From positions 1 through 52,040 of the forward strand of contig CAIYGI010000299.1 of assembly GCA_903925685.1 (NCBI GenBank): a stretch of 52,040 nt of DNA. The letters run 5' to 3'. The DNA comes from an uncultured bacterium (GTDB taxonomy: Bacteria > Verrucomicrobiota > Kiritimatiellia > CAIKKV01 > CAIYGI01). Below the pieces are notes generated by a model. That model was not told the origin of the DNA, did not search any database, and saw only the letters and a program-made list of their open reading frames with translations. Positions 25,574 through 33,532 of the stretch are shown piece by piece. Both the position numbers and the translations under genes were made by a program. The number at the start of each line of letters is the position of its first letter. The first letter of the stretch is position 1.

Positions 25574-26847
25574 CTTTTCTTGGGCGTTTCCGCGGGCGCG
25601 GGGATGGCGGGGGGATGCGGGGCCGGGATGGCGGGGCAGTTGGGGACCAGGTATCTGGCGATCAGGATCATGGCGGTGCGTTCGGCCAGGCTGGATTCCG
25701 TACGTCCGCCGGTCACGTCCTTGATCTGGCCGTCGAACAGTATCTTGCCGTCGGAAGCGCGGACGATGAAATAGCGGACCAGCGCATCGATGGCGGGAAC
25801 GGCCATGCCGAAGTTGTCGCTGGTCTTGCCCTGCTTGGCGGGGTCAATGTCGTAAAGCACGGCCAGGATCAGTTGCGCGCCCTTGGCCTGGGCGTCTTTG
25901 CAGACAATTTGAAAATCCCTTCGGTCGAAGGCGGCGGCGTGTGCGCTGGCGTCGAATTTTTCCGCAATGTCATGGCAGGCGATCTTGGCTTCGCGGCAAT
26001 CCTTGGCCAGCGCGCCGGAAAGGTCGCCGAAGCGGCGGCAGCCCTTGCCGTCGCGGATGGCGCAAAATAGTCCGATTGATTGGCGGCTCCAGCGGTCCTG
26101 CATGGGCCAGAGGCGGGGCGGCTCGGGGAGTTGCTGGAGTTTTTCGGCGGCGATCTGCTTCCACTTGTCGGAGGTGGTTGTGGCAGCCACCTGCTCGAAG
26201 GCGCGGCGGGCCTCGATGGCGTCCTTCTGCTCGCGGTAGGTGTCTCCCAGCAGGATGTTGGCTTCGTCCATGTCGATCTTCACGAACAGCGCCTGATCCA
26301 TCTTGGTGAAGACGTTGGTGAGAATTGTTTGCGTTTCGCTGTACTTGCCCTGCCGCGCGAGCGCCTGGGCTTCGGCCCAGCCGGCGTTCAGTTTGTCGCC
26401 GGTCTCGATTTGCTGGAGCACCTTCAGCTTCTCGGAAATGGGATAGCTGACCTGCACCCAGGCTTCGTACGTCCCCCATGTGGGATGGATGCTGACGCAG
26501 TCGGGGATGATTTCCACGTTGCGGAGCACGAGGGCGGGGTCGACCGGACTGGTGGAGCCGTCTTCGGCAACACGCGCGGGAAAGACCGCGGCCAGTTGTT
26601 TCATGGCCTCCTGAAAGGCGGCATCGCGGGCGGCTTCGGAGGTAGCGGCGCCCAGAGCATGTCCGACGCGATAGAGGAAGAGACTGTCCTCGGTCTTTGG
26701 GTGTCGGACCCATTCGGGGACGTTGGCGGTGCTGGAACCGGTGGTTCCGCAACCGGTGACTGAGAGCAGGAAGCCCCCGAGCAGCAAGCACGGCAGGAAG
26801 ATCCGCAGGGAAAAGCGACAGGTCAGGATCTTTTGCAGTGCTGTCAC
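25570..26847 (-). CDS. LPP20-like lipoprotein with C-terminal Pro-rich tail
   Basis: The 425-residue product has a lipoprotein signal ending LLSVTGC (cysteine at about 33). Residues 43-140 form an LPP20-like domain (PEWVRHPKTEDSLFLYRVG then regular helices and a WVQVSYPI strand). A helical region follows, with WAEAQALARQGKYSETQTIL resembling a TPR unit, and then a beta-rich domain with FDGQIKDVTGG. The tail is Pro/Ala-rich. The start codon is GTG with GGAAG upstream. Its stop shares CTAG with that of the convergent CsgG-SUMF1 gene. It is the last gene of the operon starting at 31448. Confidence 0.7.
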   Translation of the reverse strand: MTALQKILTCRFSLRIFLPCLLLGGFLLSVTGCGTTGSSTANVPEWVRHPKTEDSLFLYRVGHALGAATSEAARDAAFQEAMKQLAAVFPARVAEDGSTSPVDPALVLRNVEIIPDCVSIHPTWGTYEAWVQVSYPISEKLKVLQQIETGDKLNAGWAEAQALARQGKYSETQTILTNVFTKMDQALFVKIDMDEANILLGDTYREQKDAIEARRAFEQVAATTTSDKWKQIAAEKLQQLPEPPRLWPMQDRWSRQSIGLFCAIRDGKGCRRFGDLSGALAKDCREAKIACHDIAEKFDASAHAAAFDRRDFQIVCKDAQAKGAQLILAVLYDIDPAKQGKTSDNFGMAVPAIDALVRYFIVRASDGKILFDGQIKDVTGGRTESSLAERTAMILIARYLVPNCPAIPAPHPPAIPAPAETPKKS

Positions 26848-26902
26848 GTCTTGCTTCCTTCCATCTTGCGTGTCCTGGTTCGGTCCGCTGGGAACCGAAA
26901 CT

Positions 26903-29209
26903 TCATCGGCCCAGGGGGGCGATTACGCGGAGCGGACGATTATCGAAATTGTTGATCAATTTCACGCGTTCCAGCACGATCACGCCAACGTTTAATGGAC
27001 TCCGCTCCGCCAGTTCCGGCGTCAAATCCAGAACGTTCAGCTCCCACGGCCACAGGTCATTCTCGACGCCGATTCCGCCCTCTTCAGTACCCGCGACCTG
27101 TCCCAGCAACTGCACCAAGACCTCAAACCGGCCCTTTGGAAGATTCCCAACGTTCACCTTGAACTTGCCCGCGGCATCCGTCGTGGGATTCGGATAAGGC
27201 CCGTAACTCAGCAGTTCGCCCGACTTACTGATGTATACAAGGCTGACGATTGCCCCCTTAACGGGGGTGCTGTTATCTTTGCGAATGGCCTGTCCGGTCA
27301 TTTCGAGCTTTTGAATTTCCACCTCGGGATTGCCGACCTCGGTTTTTTCATGCACGACGATCACGAAGACGGCATAGTACTTGCCGTAAGCGCGTGTTCC
27401 ATCGCTGGTGGTAACTTTCTGATCCATCTGCACGCAAAGTTTCCCAACGCCCTTGCCGACACCCTCAACCTCGATGCCGGAATTCCCTATGTTCCTGGCG
27501 CTGAAGACCCGGCTTGGGTCGGCGAAAAAGTTCGGTGGACTATCCGGCGTGAAGATTCCCGACTGGGGCTTTCCGCTCTTCAAATCGTACATCTGCCCGA
27601 TCCCGACTGACAACGTCTGCTTCTGTTTGATGTTAAGGTGAATGACGCCGCCGAAAATTTGCGCCTCGTTGTCGCTGAGGGAATATTTATCCGGGAGAAA
27701 TTCCCGCGCTTTTGTCCATCGCTCGCGGTTGTTAATGCTTGCGCAGAACGCGGGTTCTTTCAGTTTGCCGTCGAACGGATTCGCGCCGGAAGTCCCGGCA
27801 TCGCTCTTGCTGCCCTTCCGGCTGAAATTGATCGGGCCATCCCCCGTGTTGAATATCAGGCAGTCCGGGCCGTTGAAGCGGGCTTTCGCGGTGTCCCCGT
27901 CAACATTCCACTTTTCCAGCGATTCCTTGCTCCATTGGATTTCGACGGCCTGGTTTGCCGATCGCCAGGCGCCTTGCAGAGTGCTCGATTCCTTGCTCGT
28001 GGAGGCTTTCGTGATCAGCGAAACGCTTCCGTTGGCGAGAAAGGTCATCTCGTATGACAGCACGACCGGATCGCTCCCGGACTTCGGCTTGAGTTCGCCG
28101 GTCCAGATGCCCACCGGGTCGCCGGAGCCGCTTCCGGTCGTGTTGCTGGAGTTGTTAGAAGATGGAGTGGCTTCAACCAGCCTGCCTTGGAGCGGAAAAA
28201 CATAACCATAGCGGCTGGTCGGGAGACGATGCAGATACACCACTTCCCGGCCTTCCCGCTCCGCAAGCTTGATGGTCAGCGTTCCCTTGGTTGGGTAGTC
28301 CTGCATAATCTGGCCGCCATTGCCGTAGTCGCCGCCGGTCCAGTTCGCCTGGATGGTCGTGGCGCGATCCTCCCAGGGGCCGGGTAGGGGCACGGCCTGG
28401 AAAGATATGTCCGTGGTGGGCAGGCTGATGTTCGGTCCGCTTTCACCCTGTGCCTGCAACCGTCCTGAAACCCGGCCGTCGCGGAAAGTCAGGGAAAGTT
28501 GCGCGGAACGGCCATCGGCTTCCGCCTTGCCTGAATAGGTGATGGTTTTGGTGGTGGATACCGGAGCGCCCGGTTCCGCGGCCCTGGAAAACTGCAGGCT
28601 GTTCCCGGTGTGCGGATTGGAGGGTTGCGATTCGCCGGCCTTGGCGCGTCCGGGCGCGTTCTCGACTTTGTCATCCTGCGTCGAAAAACCGGCATTGACG
28701 CTGGAATCGGTTTTGATGACGCCGCGGACGCCGCTGGGCTCCGCCTCGATCGGCTTGGGTTTATCCGGCAGTTCACGCCGATCGGTTTGTTCCTGAAGTT
28801 TCTTCTTTTCATCCGTTGGCCAGCTCACCTGGACCCAGGCGGAGAATTTCGAGGACTTTTCCTCGACATACTGGCACCCAGGCACGACTTCCGCGCGCCG
28901 GATTCTGGATGGCGGCAACGGCTGGCCGTCCGGCATCTCGATTTGAGCGGCGATCTTTTGCAGGGCATTCCTGAAGGCCGCTTCCTGCGCATCCGATTCG
29001 GAGGACTGTCCGGCGGCATGGCCCACCACATATAGATACATCATGTCGCTGCTCTTGGGCTGGGCGATCCATTCGGGACGCTCCGGATCGGAGCGTCGGG
29101 CATGGACGGCGAGCGGTGCGCCCGGAACGGCGGCAATCAGCGCGGCGAGGGCAAGCAGCCCCGCAAATGAATGACGGAAGTTACTGGCTCTTGCGGATTT
29201 TGTATTCAT
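26903..29209 (-). CDS. Large exported protein with LPP20-like N-terminus and carboxypeptidase-regulatory-like C-terminus
   Basis: A 768-residue protein with a Sec signal (cleavage near AVHA, residue 38). Residues about 43-130 match the LPP20-like domain of its neighbour (PEWIAQPKSSDMMYLYVVGH in place of PEWVRHPKTEDSLFLYRVGH). The middle (about 130-600) is Ser/Thr/Gly-rich and strand-rich, with repeated lipocalin-like strands. The end (about 630-768) resembles a carboxypeptidase regulatory-like beta sandwich (VKGAIVSLVY). The ATG at 29209 lies within the 3' end of the LpoB-like gene, a 29-bp overlap. A TTG at 29221 is less likely. I see no enzymatic motif. Confidence 0.65.
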   Translation of the reverse strand: MNTKSARASNFRHSFAGLLALAALIAAVPGAPLAVHARRSDPERPEWIAQPKSSDMMYLYVVGHAAGQSSESDAQEAAFRNALQKIAAQIEMPDGQPLPPSRIRRAEVVPGCQYVEEKSSKFSAWVQVSWPTDEKKKLQEQTDRRELPDKPKPIEAEPSGVRGVIKTDSSVNAGFSTQDDKVENAPGRAKAGESQPSNPHTGNSLQFSRAAEPGAPVSTTKTITYSGKAEADGRSAQLSLTFRDGRVSGRLQAQGESGPNISLPTTDISFQAVPLPGPWEDRATTIQANWTGGDYGNGGQIMQDYPTKGTLTIKLAEREGREVVYLHRLPTSRYGYVFPLQGRLVEATPSSNNSSNTTGSGSGDPVGIWTGELKPKSGSDPVVLSYEMTFLANGSVSLITKASTSKESSTLQGAWRSANQAVEIQWSKESLEKWNVDGDTAKARFNGPDCLIFNTGDGPINFSRKGSKSDAGTSGANPFDGKLKEPAFCASINNRERWTKAREFLPDKYSLSDNEAQIFGGVIHLNIKQKQTLSVGIGQMYDLKSGKPQSGIFTPDSPPNFFADPSRVFSARNIGNSGIEVEGVGKGVGKLCVQMDQKVTTSDGTRAYGKYYAVFVIVVHEKTEVGNPEVEIQKLEMTGQAIRKDNSTPVKGAIVSLVYISKSGELLSYGPYPNPTTDAAGKFKVNVGNLPKGRFEVLVQLLGQVAGTEEGGIGVENDLWPWELNVLDLTPELAERSPLNVGVIVLERVKLINNFDNRPLRVIAPLGR

Positions 29210-29786
29210 GGGAGATGTCAACGACTCCGGTTTCGGTGTTGGCCAGCTCCCAGACGAAGCGGTAGGTGATCTCGCGCTGGCCGCGGGGGTTGCGCCGTTC
29301 CAGGGCCGAGACGCGGCCGAAGAGGAGGCCGTTCAGTTTGGCGAGTCGGCCGAATTTCTGGAGATCCTCCTGGTCGATCGGATTCTGCGTGATCCAGTTG
29401 TATTCGATCAGCCTGTAGATTTCGGCCGCGGCATTGCCGCCCGAGGCCATGACATCCACCGCGGCGGTGAACTTGAGGGTGTTCTCCTTGTTGAGGATGA
29501 CTTGCAGGGATTTCTGGAGTTGCCGGACGCGCACGTCGTAAGGGCATTCGCGCGTGTCGACGGGGCCGAGGGCGACGACATAGCCCTTGGGAAGCTGGCG
29601 TGTCAGGAGTTCGCGGGCGATGCTCTCGCTGGCCAGGTCGTAGTCATGGTCGTCCAGTCCGAACGACATGACGCCCGCCTCCTCCGTGGACACATACGAG
29701 GTCGTGGGCGGGTGGAAGCAGCCGCCCACGCATGCGGCCAGGGCAATCGGTCCCAATATACGAACGCAATTCCGATAGAGTTTCAT
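29181..29786 (-). CDS. LpoB/CsgG-like lipoprotein
   Basis: A 201-residue lipoprotein (signal ending ACVGGC, cysteine at residue 23) of the LpoB/CsgG-like fold. Residues 45-195 alternate strands and helices, with LNGLLFGRVSALERRNPRGQ and ITYRFVWELANTETGVVDIS as the family's closing strands. LpoB activates the peptidoglycan synthase PBP1b in enterobacteria. The YcfL-like gene just upstream mirrors the E. coli ycfL-lpoB pair, which supports the name, but the target here is unknown. Start at 29786 chosen because the signal peptide begins there; upstream in-frame codons belong to the neighbour region. Confidence 0.75.
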   Translation of the reverse strand: MKLYRNCVRILGPIALAACVGGCFHPPTTSYVSTEEAGVMSFGLDDHDYDLASESIARELLTRQLPKGYVVALGPVDTRECPYDVRVRQLQKSLQVILNKENTLKFTAAVDVMASGGNAAAEIYRLIEYNWITQNPIDQEDLQKFGRLAKLNGLLFGRVSALERRNPRGQREITYRFVWELANTETGVVDISHEYKIRKSQ

Positions 29787-29848
29787 CTGAGCTTCCCTTC
29801 GTCGTTGTCCTGCGTTGTCGTTCCCGGCGGGCTTGCCGAACCTTCCGT

Positions 29849-30295
29849 CTAGCGGTTCCAGCGTTCGCTGGTGCGTCGGAAGCGTACGATGAGGATGAAA
29901 TCCTCGGCCGTCTTGGTTGGCGCCACGGCGCGCATCCTGGCCTTTTCCATGCCGCTTACGTTGATCTGAACCCAGGTGGTCAGTCCTGAATTGATGGAGA
30001 GCCCATTCTTGGCCAGCCACTCGAACCGGTACTCGAACTGGCAGTCCTTCTGCGTGATGTTCTGGGCGGTGATCTGGGCCGAGATCAGGTCGTTTTCGCC
30101 GCGGGCGGCGGTCACCTCGGTGACGTTGAGCCAGCCCCGGAGCATCTTCGAGTTCACGGTGATGGAGTTCTTCTGGTAACTCTCCACCGTGATGCCCGCG
30201 GAGGGTGGGGTGCGGCACCCGGTCAGGACCAGGGCAAGCCCGAGCCCGAAGGCCCCGGCAGCCAGCCAAAGACGGGTTGGATCGGCGTGTTTCAT
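29849..30295 (-). CDS. YcfL-like (DUF1425) lipoprotein
   Basis: A 148-residue lipoprotein with signal ending LVLTGC (cysteine at residue 27). The mature part has the DUF1425 pattern: a first strand with INVTEVTAARGENDLISAQI-like alternation, QFEYRFEWLAKNGL and a closing TEDFILIVRFRRT-like strand. YcfL is an outer-membrane lipoprotein encoded beside lpoB in enterobacteria and its function is not well defined. The start at 30295 gives a normal signal peptide. The gene lies 62 bp before the LpoB-like gene. Confidence 0.78.
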   Translation of the reverse strand: MKHADPTRLWLAAGAFGLGLALVLTGCRTPPSAGITVESYQKNSITVNSKMLRGWLNVTEVTAARGENDLISAQITAQNITQKDCQFEYRFEWLAKNGLSINSGLTTWVQINVSGMEKARMRAVAPTKTAEDFILIVRFRRTSERWNR

Positions 30296-30326
30296 GGGGT
30301 CTTGCCTCCTGGTTTGATGCGGGTGG

Positions 30327-31448
30327 TTAGTCAAGTTTTGGGGCCGGCTTGACGAGGGGCTCCATGGTCGTGGGAACCTTGTCGCGGCGGCAGATGCTCA
30401 GCCGCTTGATCTCGCCCTTCTGGTCCACGATCACGCCCTTGCTGACCTTTTCGTTGACCTCGGTGATCTTAATCGCGCCGACGTAGCCCTCGTTGTACCC
30501 CAGGCTTTCCTTGGTGTCCGGATCGAGCATGACCTCGCCCGCGCTGTAGACCTTCAGGAGTTCGTCCTTGATGATGGCGCCTCGCCCGCGATTGACGATC
30601 ACGTTGTCGCCTTCGATCGACACGATTTTAATCGGATAGGCCGTATCCACTATGCTCGCCGCCTCCTTGATGGCCGCGTCCTTGTACATGCCGCTGATCG
30701 CATCCGCCACCACCAGGGAGGGGGTGTCGCGCTCACGGACCCGGGCCGTGCGCTCGACTTCATTGGGGAAGGAGGAGACGATCTTGCCCGATTTCACATC
30801 CACGGTGCGGACCACGGTCCGGAAATAGGCCCGGATCTTTTCCTGGCTTTGCCCGACATACGGAACCTGCTCACGCCGCTTGTCGACGACAAAAGTCGTG
30901 ATCACCGGCAGCACGACATAGTCGGCCCCGGACATCTGGCCGATTTTGACGGCCTTGTTGATATCCGCATACTCGGAATCGCCGAAATCGATTTCCTTGA
31001 TGACGGACTTGAGATCCTCGCGCTCCAATACGTCGAGTTTTCGCGCATTCACCAGGGCGTCGACCAGATAAGTGGTGTAGCCCGGATTTTCGATCAGCCC
31101 GGGGTCGGTGATGCCGAAGCGCTCGTTCAATTCACGGTCGACCCGTCGCCGCTGATCCCGCGCGAAGACCGCCGGAACCACGATCACGCGGGCCTTGCGC
31201 GGAGTGTCATCCTCCGCCACCGCCGGCGCCGCGGAGCGGACGACCTTCGGCTGCTCGCCTTTCACGGTCTCCGTGGAGAGGATTTGCGTTTCGCCGCCCG
31301 GCCCGGTCCGGATCACCGTGGCGCTGTCCTTGGTCCCGGGTTTCTGCCCGACTGTGACGTTCATGTTGACGTCCTTCGTCTCCTGGGCCAGAACCTGCAT
31401 TCCCGCCATCGCCAATGCCGCGATCGCTACCATCGATGCCCTTTTCAT
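30327..31448 (-). CDS. CsgG-family exported protein
   Basis: The 373-residue protein has a Sec signal (VAIAALAMAGMQVLAQ) and, after a Thr/Gly-rich region to about residue 85, a CsgG-like domain (about 85-260: VDALVNARKLDVLEREDLKS and QMSGADYVVLPVITTFVVD are family marks). A further C-terminal beta domain (280-360: VIVNRGRGAIIKDELLKVYS) resembles the FlgT-type barrel. CsgG-type proteins form or regulate outer-membrane channels. The ATG at 31448 is preferred over 31484 because the signal starts there and GGAGCGG precedes it. It heads the five-gene operon that runs to 25570. Confidence 0.8.
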   Translation of the reverse strand: MKRASMVAIAALAMAGMQVLAQETKDVNMNVTVGQKPGTKDSATVIRTGPGGETQILSTETVKGEQPKVVRSAAPAVAEDDTPRKARVIVVPAVFARDQRRRVDRELNERFGITDPGLIENPGYTTYLVDALVNARKLDVLEREDLKSVIKEIDFGDSEYADINKAVKIGQMSGADYVVLPVITTFVVDKRREQVPYVGQSQEKIRAYFRTVVRTVDVKSGKIVSSFPNEVERTARVRERDTPSLVVADAISGMYKDAAIKEAASIVDTAYPIKIVSIEGDNVIVNRGRGAIIKDELLKVYSAGEVMLDPDTKESLGYNEGYVGAIKITEVNEKVSKGVIVDQKGEIKRLSICRRDKVPTTMEPLVKPAPKLD

Positions 31449-31586
31449 TTTCCGCTCCTTCCGTTGCTTGTTACCGCAGACCACTCAATATCTTCCATCA
31501 ATCAGAGCAAACTTCCGACAGGCGGAATGCCTCTTCCCGCGCGCCGCCTGCCAATATGTGTATTCGGCCATTCAAACGCACAAATG

Positions 31587-33053
31587 TCAAGCGGGTAATT
31601 TATAAATCAACTCCGCCTCCACCGCCCGCACGAGCGACTGCGCCAGCGTGCGCAGCACGGCCGGCGGGGTGGTCAAGGGGGGCATGACGTAGAGCACGGG
31701 GCCTAGCGGACGCACGAGCGCGCCTTCGGCGCGCAGCCGTTCGCGCAGGCGCGCCGCGCGCGCGGACTCGGCCGCCGCGTCGGGCGCCGGATCCAATTCC
31801 ACCGCCGCGATCATGCCCAGCGTGCGCACGTTGCGGACGCCCGCCCGTTCCGCCAGCGGCGCCAGTTCCGCCGCCAGCAGCGCCCCGCCGGCCACGGCCT
31901 GCGCCACGACGCGTTCGTCGCGAAAGACGTCAAGCGTCGCCAGCGCCGCCGCCGCCGCGATCGGATTCCCGCTAAAAGTGTGGCCGTGACAGAAGGTGTG
32001 GTCAACCGGTTGATCGGAAAACGTATCCGCAATCTCCTTGCGCGCCAGCGTCGCGCTGATCGGCAGATAGCCTGCCGACAAGGCCTTGCCCAGGGAGATG
32101 ATGTCCGGACGGATGCCGGCGTGCTGAAAGGCGAACATCCGGCCCGTGCGTCCGAACCCCATTGCCACTTCGTCCACAATCAGCAACACTTGATTGTCGG
32201 CGCAAAGCTTCGCCATCTGGCGCAGGCATTCGGGCGCATAAATGCGGATGCCGCCCGCCGCCATGCAAAGCGGCTCGACGATCAAGGCCGCCAGTTCGTG
32301 GGCGTGGCTGCTCAACACCAGGCGCAATTCTTCGAGACAGGCCGAGCCGCAGAACTCCGGTGTCAGGCCCCAGGCGCATGTCCCGCAGCAGGGCGAGGCC
32401 GCCTGCAGCACGGGAAAGACCACGCCGGCGAAGGGCGCATGGAACGACGGCACGAAGCCGGCCGACATCGCCGCCAGCGTGTCGCCGTGATACCCCAGGC
32501 GCAACGCCGCAAAGTGCCGCTTTTCCGCCTGCCCCTGGTTGAACCAGTATTGCACCGCGATTTTAAGCGCCGCTTCGACGGCCGAGGCGCCGTCGCTCGC
32601 AAAGAGCACCCGCCAGGCATCCGTCGGCTCCGCGGTCTCGGGATAATCCTCATCCAGTTCCGCCGCCCCCTGTCCGCGCCGCGCCGCGCCTTCGACCAGC
32701 CGCGCCAGACGGTCGGCCAGTTCGATGGCGCGCGGATGGGTCAGATTGCCCAGGATGCTGTGCTGGAGTTCCCCGGCCTGCCGGCGAATGGCCTCGATCA
32801 CCCGCGGCTGGCCATGTCCCAGCGCGCAGGCCCACCAGGAGGAGATCGCGTCCAGATAGCGCCGCCCATCGATGTCCACCAGATACGGGCCCTCGCCGCG
32901 CACGATCACCGGCAGCCCGTCCGCCTGCGAAAAACGCGTATAGGGATGCCAGAGGTTGCGTTTGTCCCGGGCGTTATAAGAGGAACCGCGGATGGACGCA
33001 GATGAACGCGGATGGAGAGTGGAGGGAACGGCTGCTTTTTTATCTGTGTTCAT
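31587..33053 (-). CDS. bioA: Adenosylmethionine-8-amino-7-oxononanoate aminotransferase
   Basis: A class III PLP-dependent aminotransferase that makes 7,8-diaminopelargonate in biotin synthesis. Clear BioA features are NLWHPYTRFSQADGLP near the start, AISSWWACALGHGQPRV, LIVDEVAMGFGRTG and the PLP lysine in SLGKALSAGYLPISAT. Up to 488 residues if the ATG at 33053 is used. That ATG and about the next 25 codons lie in a hairpin repeat, and the encoded leader looks unlike other BioA proteins. The conserved core begins near 32955; no ATG is closer, so the true start may be a non-ATG codon. Confidence 0.88.
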   Translation of the reverse strand: MNTDKKAAVPSTLHPRSSASIRGSSYNARDKRNLWHPYTRFSQADGLPVIVRGEGPYLVDIDGRRYLDAISSWWACALGHGQPRVIEAIRRQAGELQHSILGNLTHPRAIELADRLARLVEGAARRGQGAAELDEDYPETAEPTDAWRVLFASDGASAVEAALKIAVQYWFNQGQAEKRHFAALRLGYHGDTLAAMSAGFVPSFHAPFAGVVFPVLQAASPCCGTCAWGLTPEFCGSACLEELRLVLSSHAHELAALIVEPLCMAAGGIRIYAPECLRQMAKLCADNQVLLIVDEVAMGFGRTGRMFAFQHAGIRPDIISLGKALSAGYLPISATLARKEIADTFSDQPVDHTFCHGHTFSGNPIAAAAALATLDVFRDERVVAQAVAGGALLAAELAPLAERAGVRNVRTLGMIAAVELDPAPDAAAESARAARLRERLRAEGALVRPLGPVLYVMPPLTTPPAVLRTLAQSLVRAVEAELIYKLPA

Positions 33054-33073
33054 CCGCGTTTATCCGTGGTTCT
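32981..33073. repeat. GGATGAACGCGGAT-type inverted repeat hairpin
   Basis: The left arm (32981-33013: AGGAACCGCGGATGGACGCA then GATGAACGCGGAT) and the right arm (33042-33073: ATCTGTGTTCATCCGCGTTT then ATCCGTGGTTCT) are inverted near-copies with a 28-bp loop. It sits between bioA and the MGMT-type gene and overlaps the apparent start of the first and the stop of the second. Confidence 0.75.
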
Positions 33074-33413
33074 CTTCTTTGGCTTGCCACAGACGGTCCC
33101 GGTCGCACAAGCGCCCCGTGTCATCGAACCTCACGCCTTCCGCCGCCAGCAGGCGCCGCTTGCGCGCCAGCGCCGGGCCGGATTTATGCCCTTGAAACCC
33201 GCCCAGCCGCAGGCCGGACGCGATCACGCGGTGGCACGGCACAACCGGCGCGAATGGATTGCGCCGCAGCGCCTGGCCGACCGCGCGCGCCGAACCGCAA
33301 CCCAGCCCGCGCGCGATCCCGCCATAAGTCGCCACCCGTCCGCGCGGAATCGCGCGCACGGCGGCGTACACCCGCGCACAAAAAGGCGAGACTATTGGAT
33401 TTTTACTACCCAC
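33060..33413 (-). CDS. ogt: Methylated-DNA-protein cysteine methyltransferase, catalytic domain only
   Basis: A 117-residue protein covering the C-terminal MGMT domain: FCARVYAAVRAIPRGRVATYG, RAVGQALRRNPFAPVVPCHRV with the methyl-accepting cysteine near residue 60, and IASGLRLGGFQGH. The N-terminal domain found in Ada and Ogt is absent, so it belongs to the short alkyltransferase type. It repairs O6-alkylguanine in DNA. The start is a GTG at 33413 with no strong ribosome site. Its TAA comes from the hairpin repeat at 32981-33073. Confidence 0.85.
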   Translation of the reverse strand: MGSKNPIVSPFCARVYAAVRAIPRGRVATYGGIARGLGCGSARAVGQALRRNPFAPVVPCHRVIASGLRLGGFQGHKSGPALARKRRLLAAEGVRFDDTGRLCDRDRLWQAKEENHG

Positions 33414-33438
33414 TTACATCGCCATCCTAAATATTCAG

Positions 33439-33470
33439 GTTGTTTAGACTGTAGGCTGTTAGGCTACAGG
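33439..33470. repeat. Dispersed TTTAGACTGTAGGCTG-type intergenic repeat, copy 3
   Basis: GTTGTTTAGACTGTAGGCTG followed by TTAGGCTACAGG matches the elements at 2755-2788 and (inverted) 19474-19518. It lies in the 119-bp gap between the MGMT-type gene and the next. Confidence 0.65.
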
Positions 33471-33532
33471 CGCCCTTGCTATCCCATCCCGCCCCCCACG
33501 TCAACCAGAAGTCGGAGGGTGTAGGTCAGAGG

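Noticed and set aside
29787-30269. An N-terminal extension of the LpoB-like gene reading into the YcfL-like gene
   Set aside because: The extension is antisense-free but overlaps the YcfL-like gene in another frame, and the signal peptide with lipobox starts at 29786.
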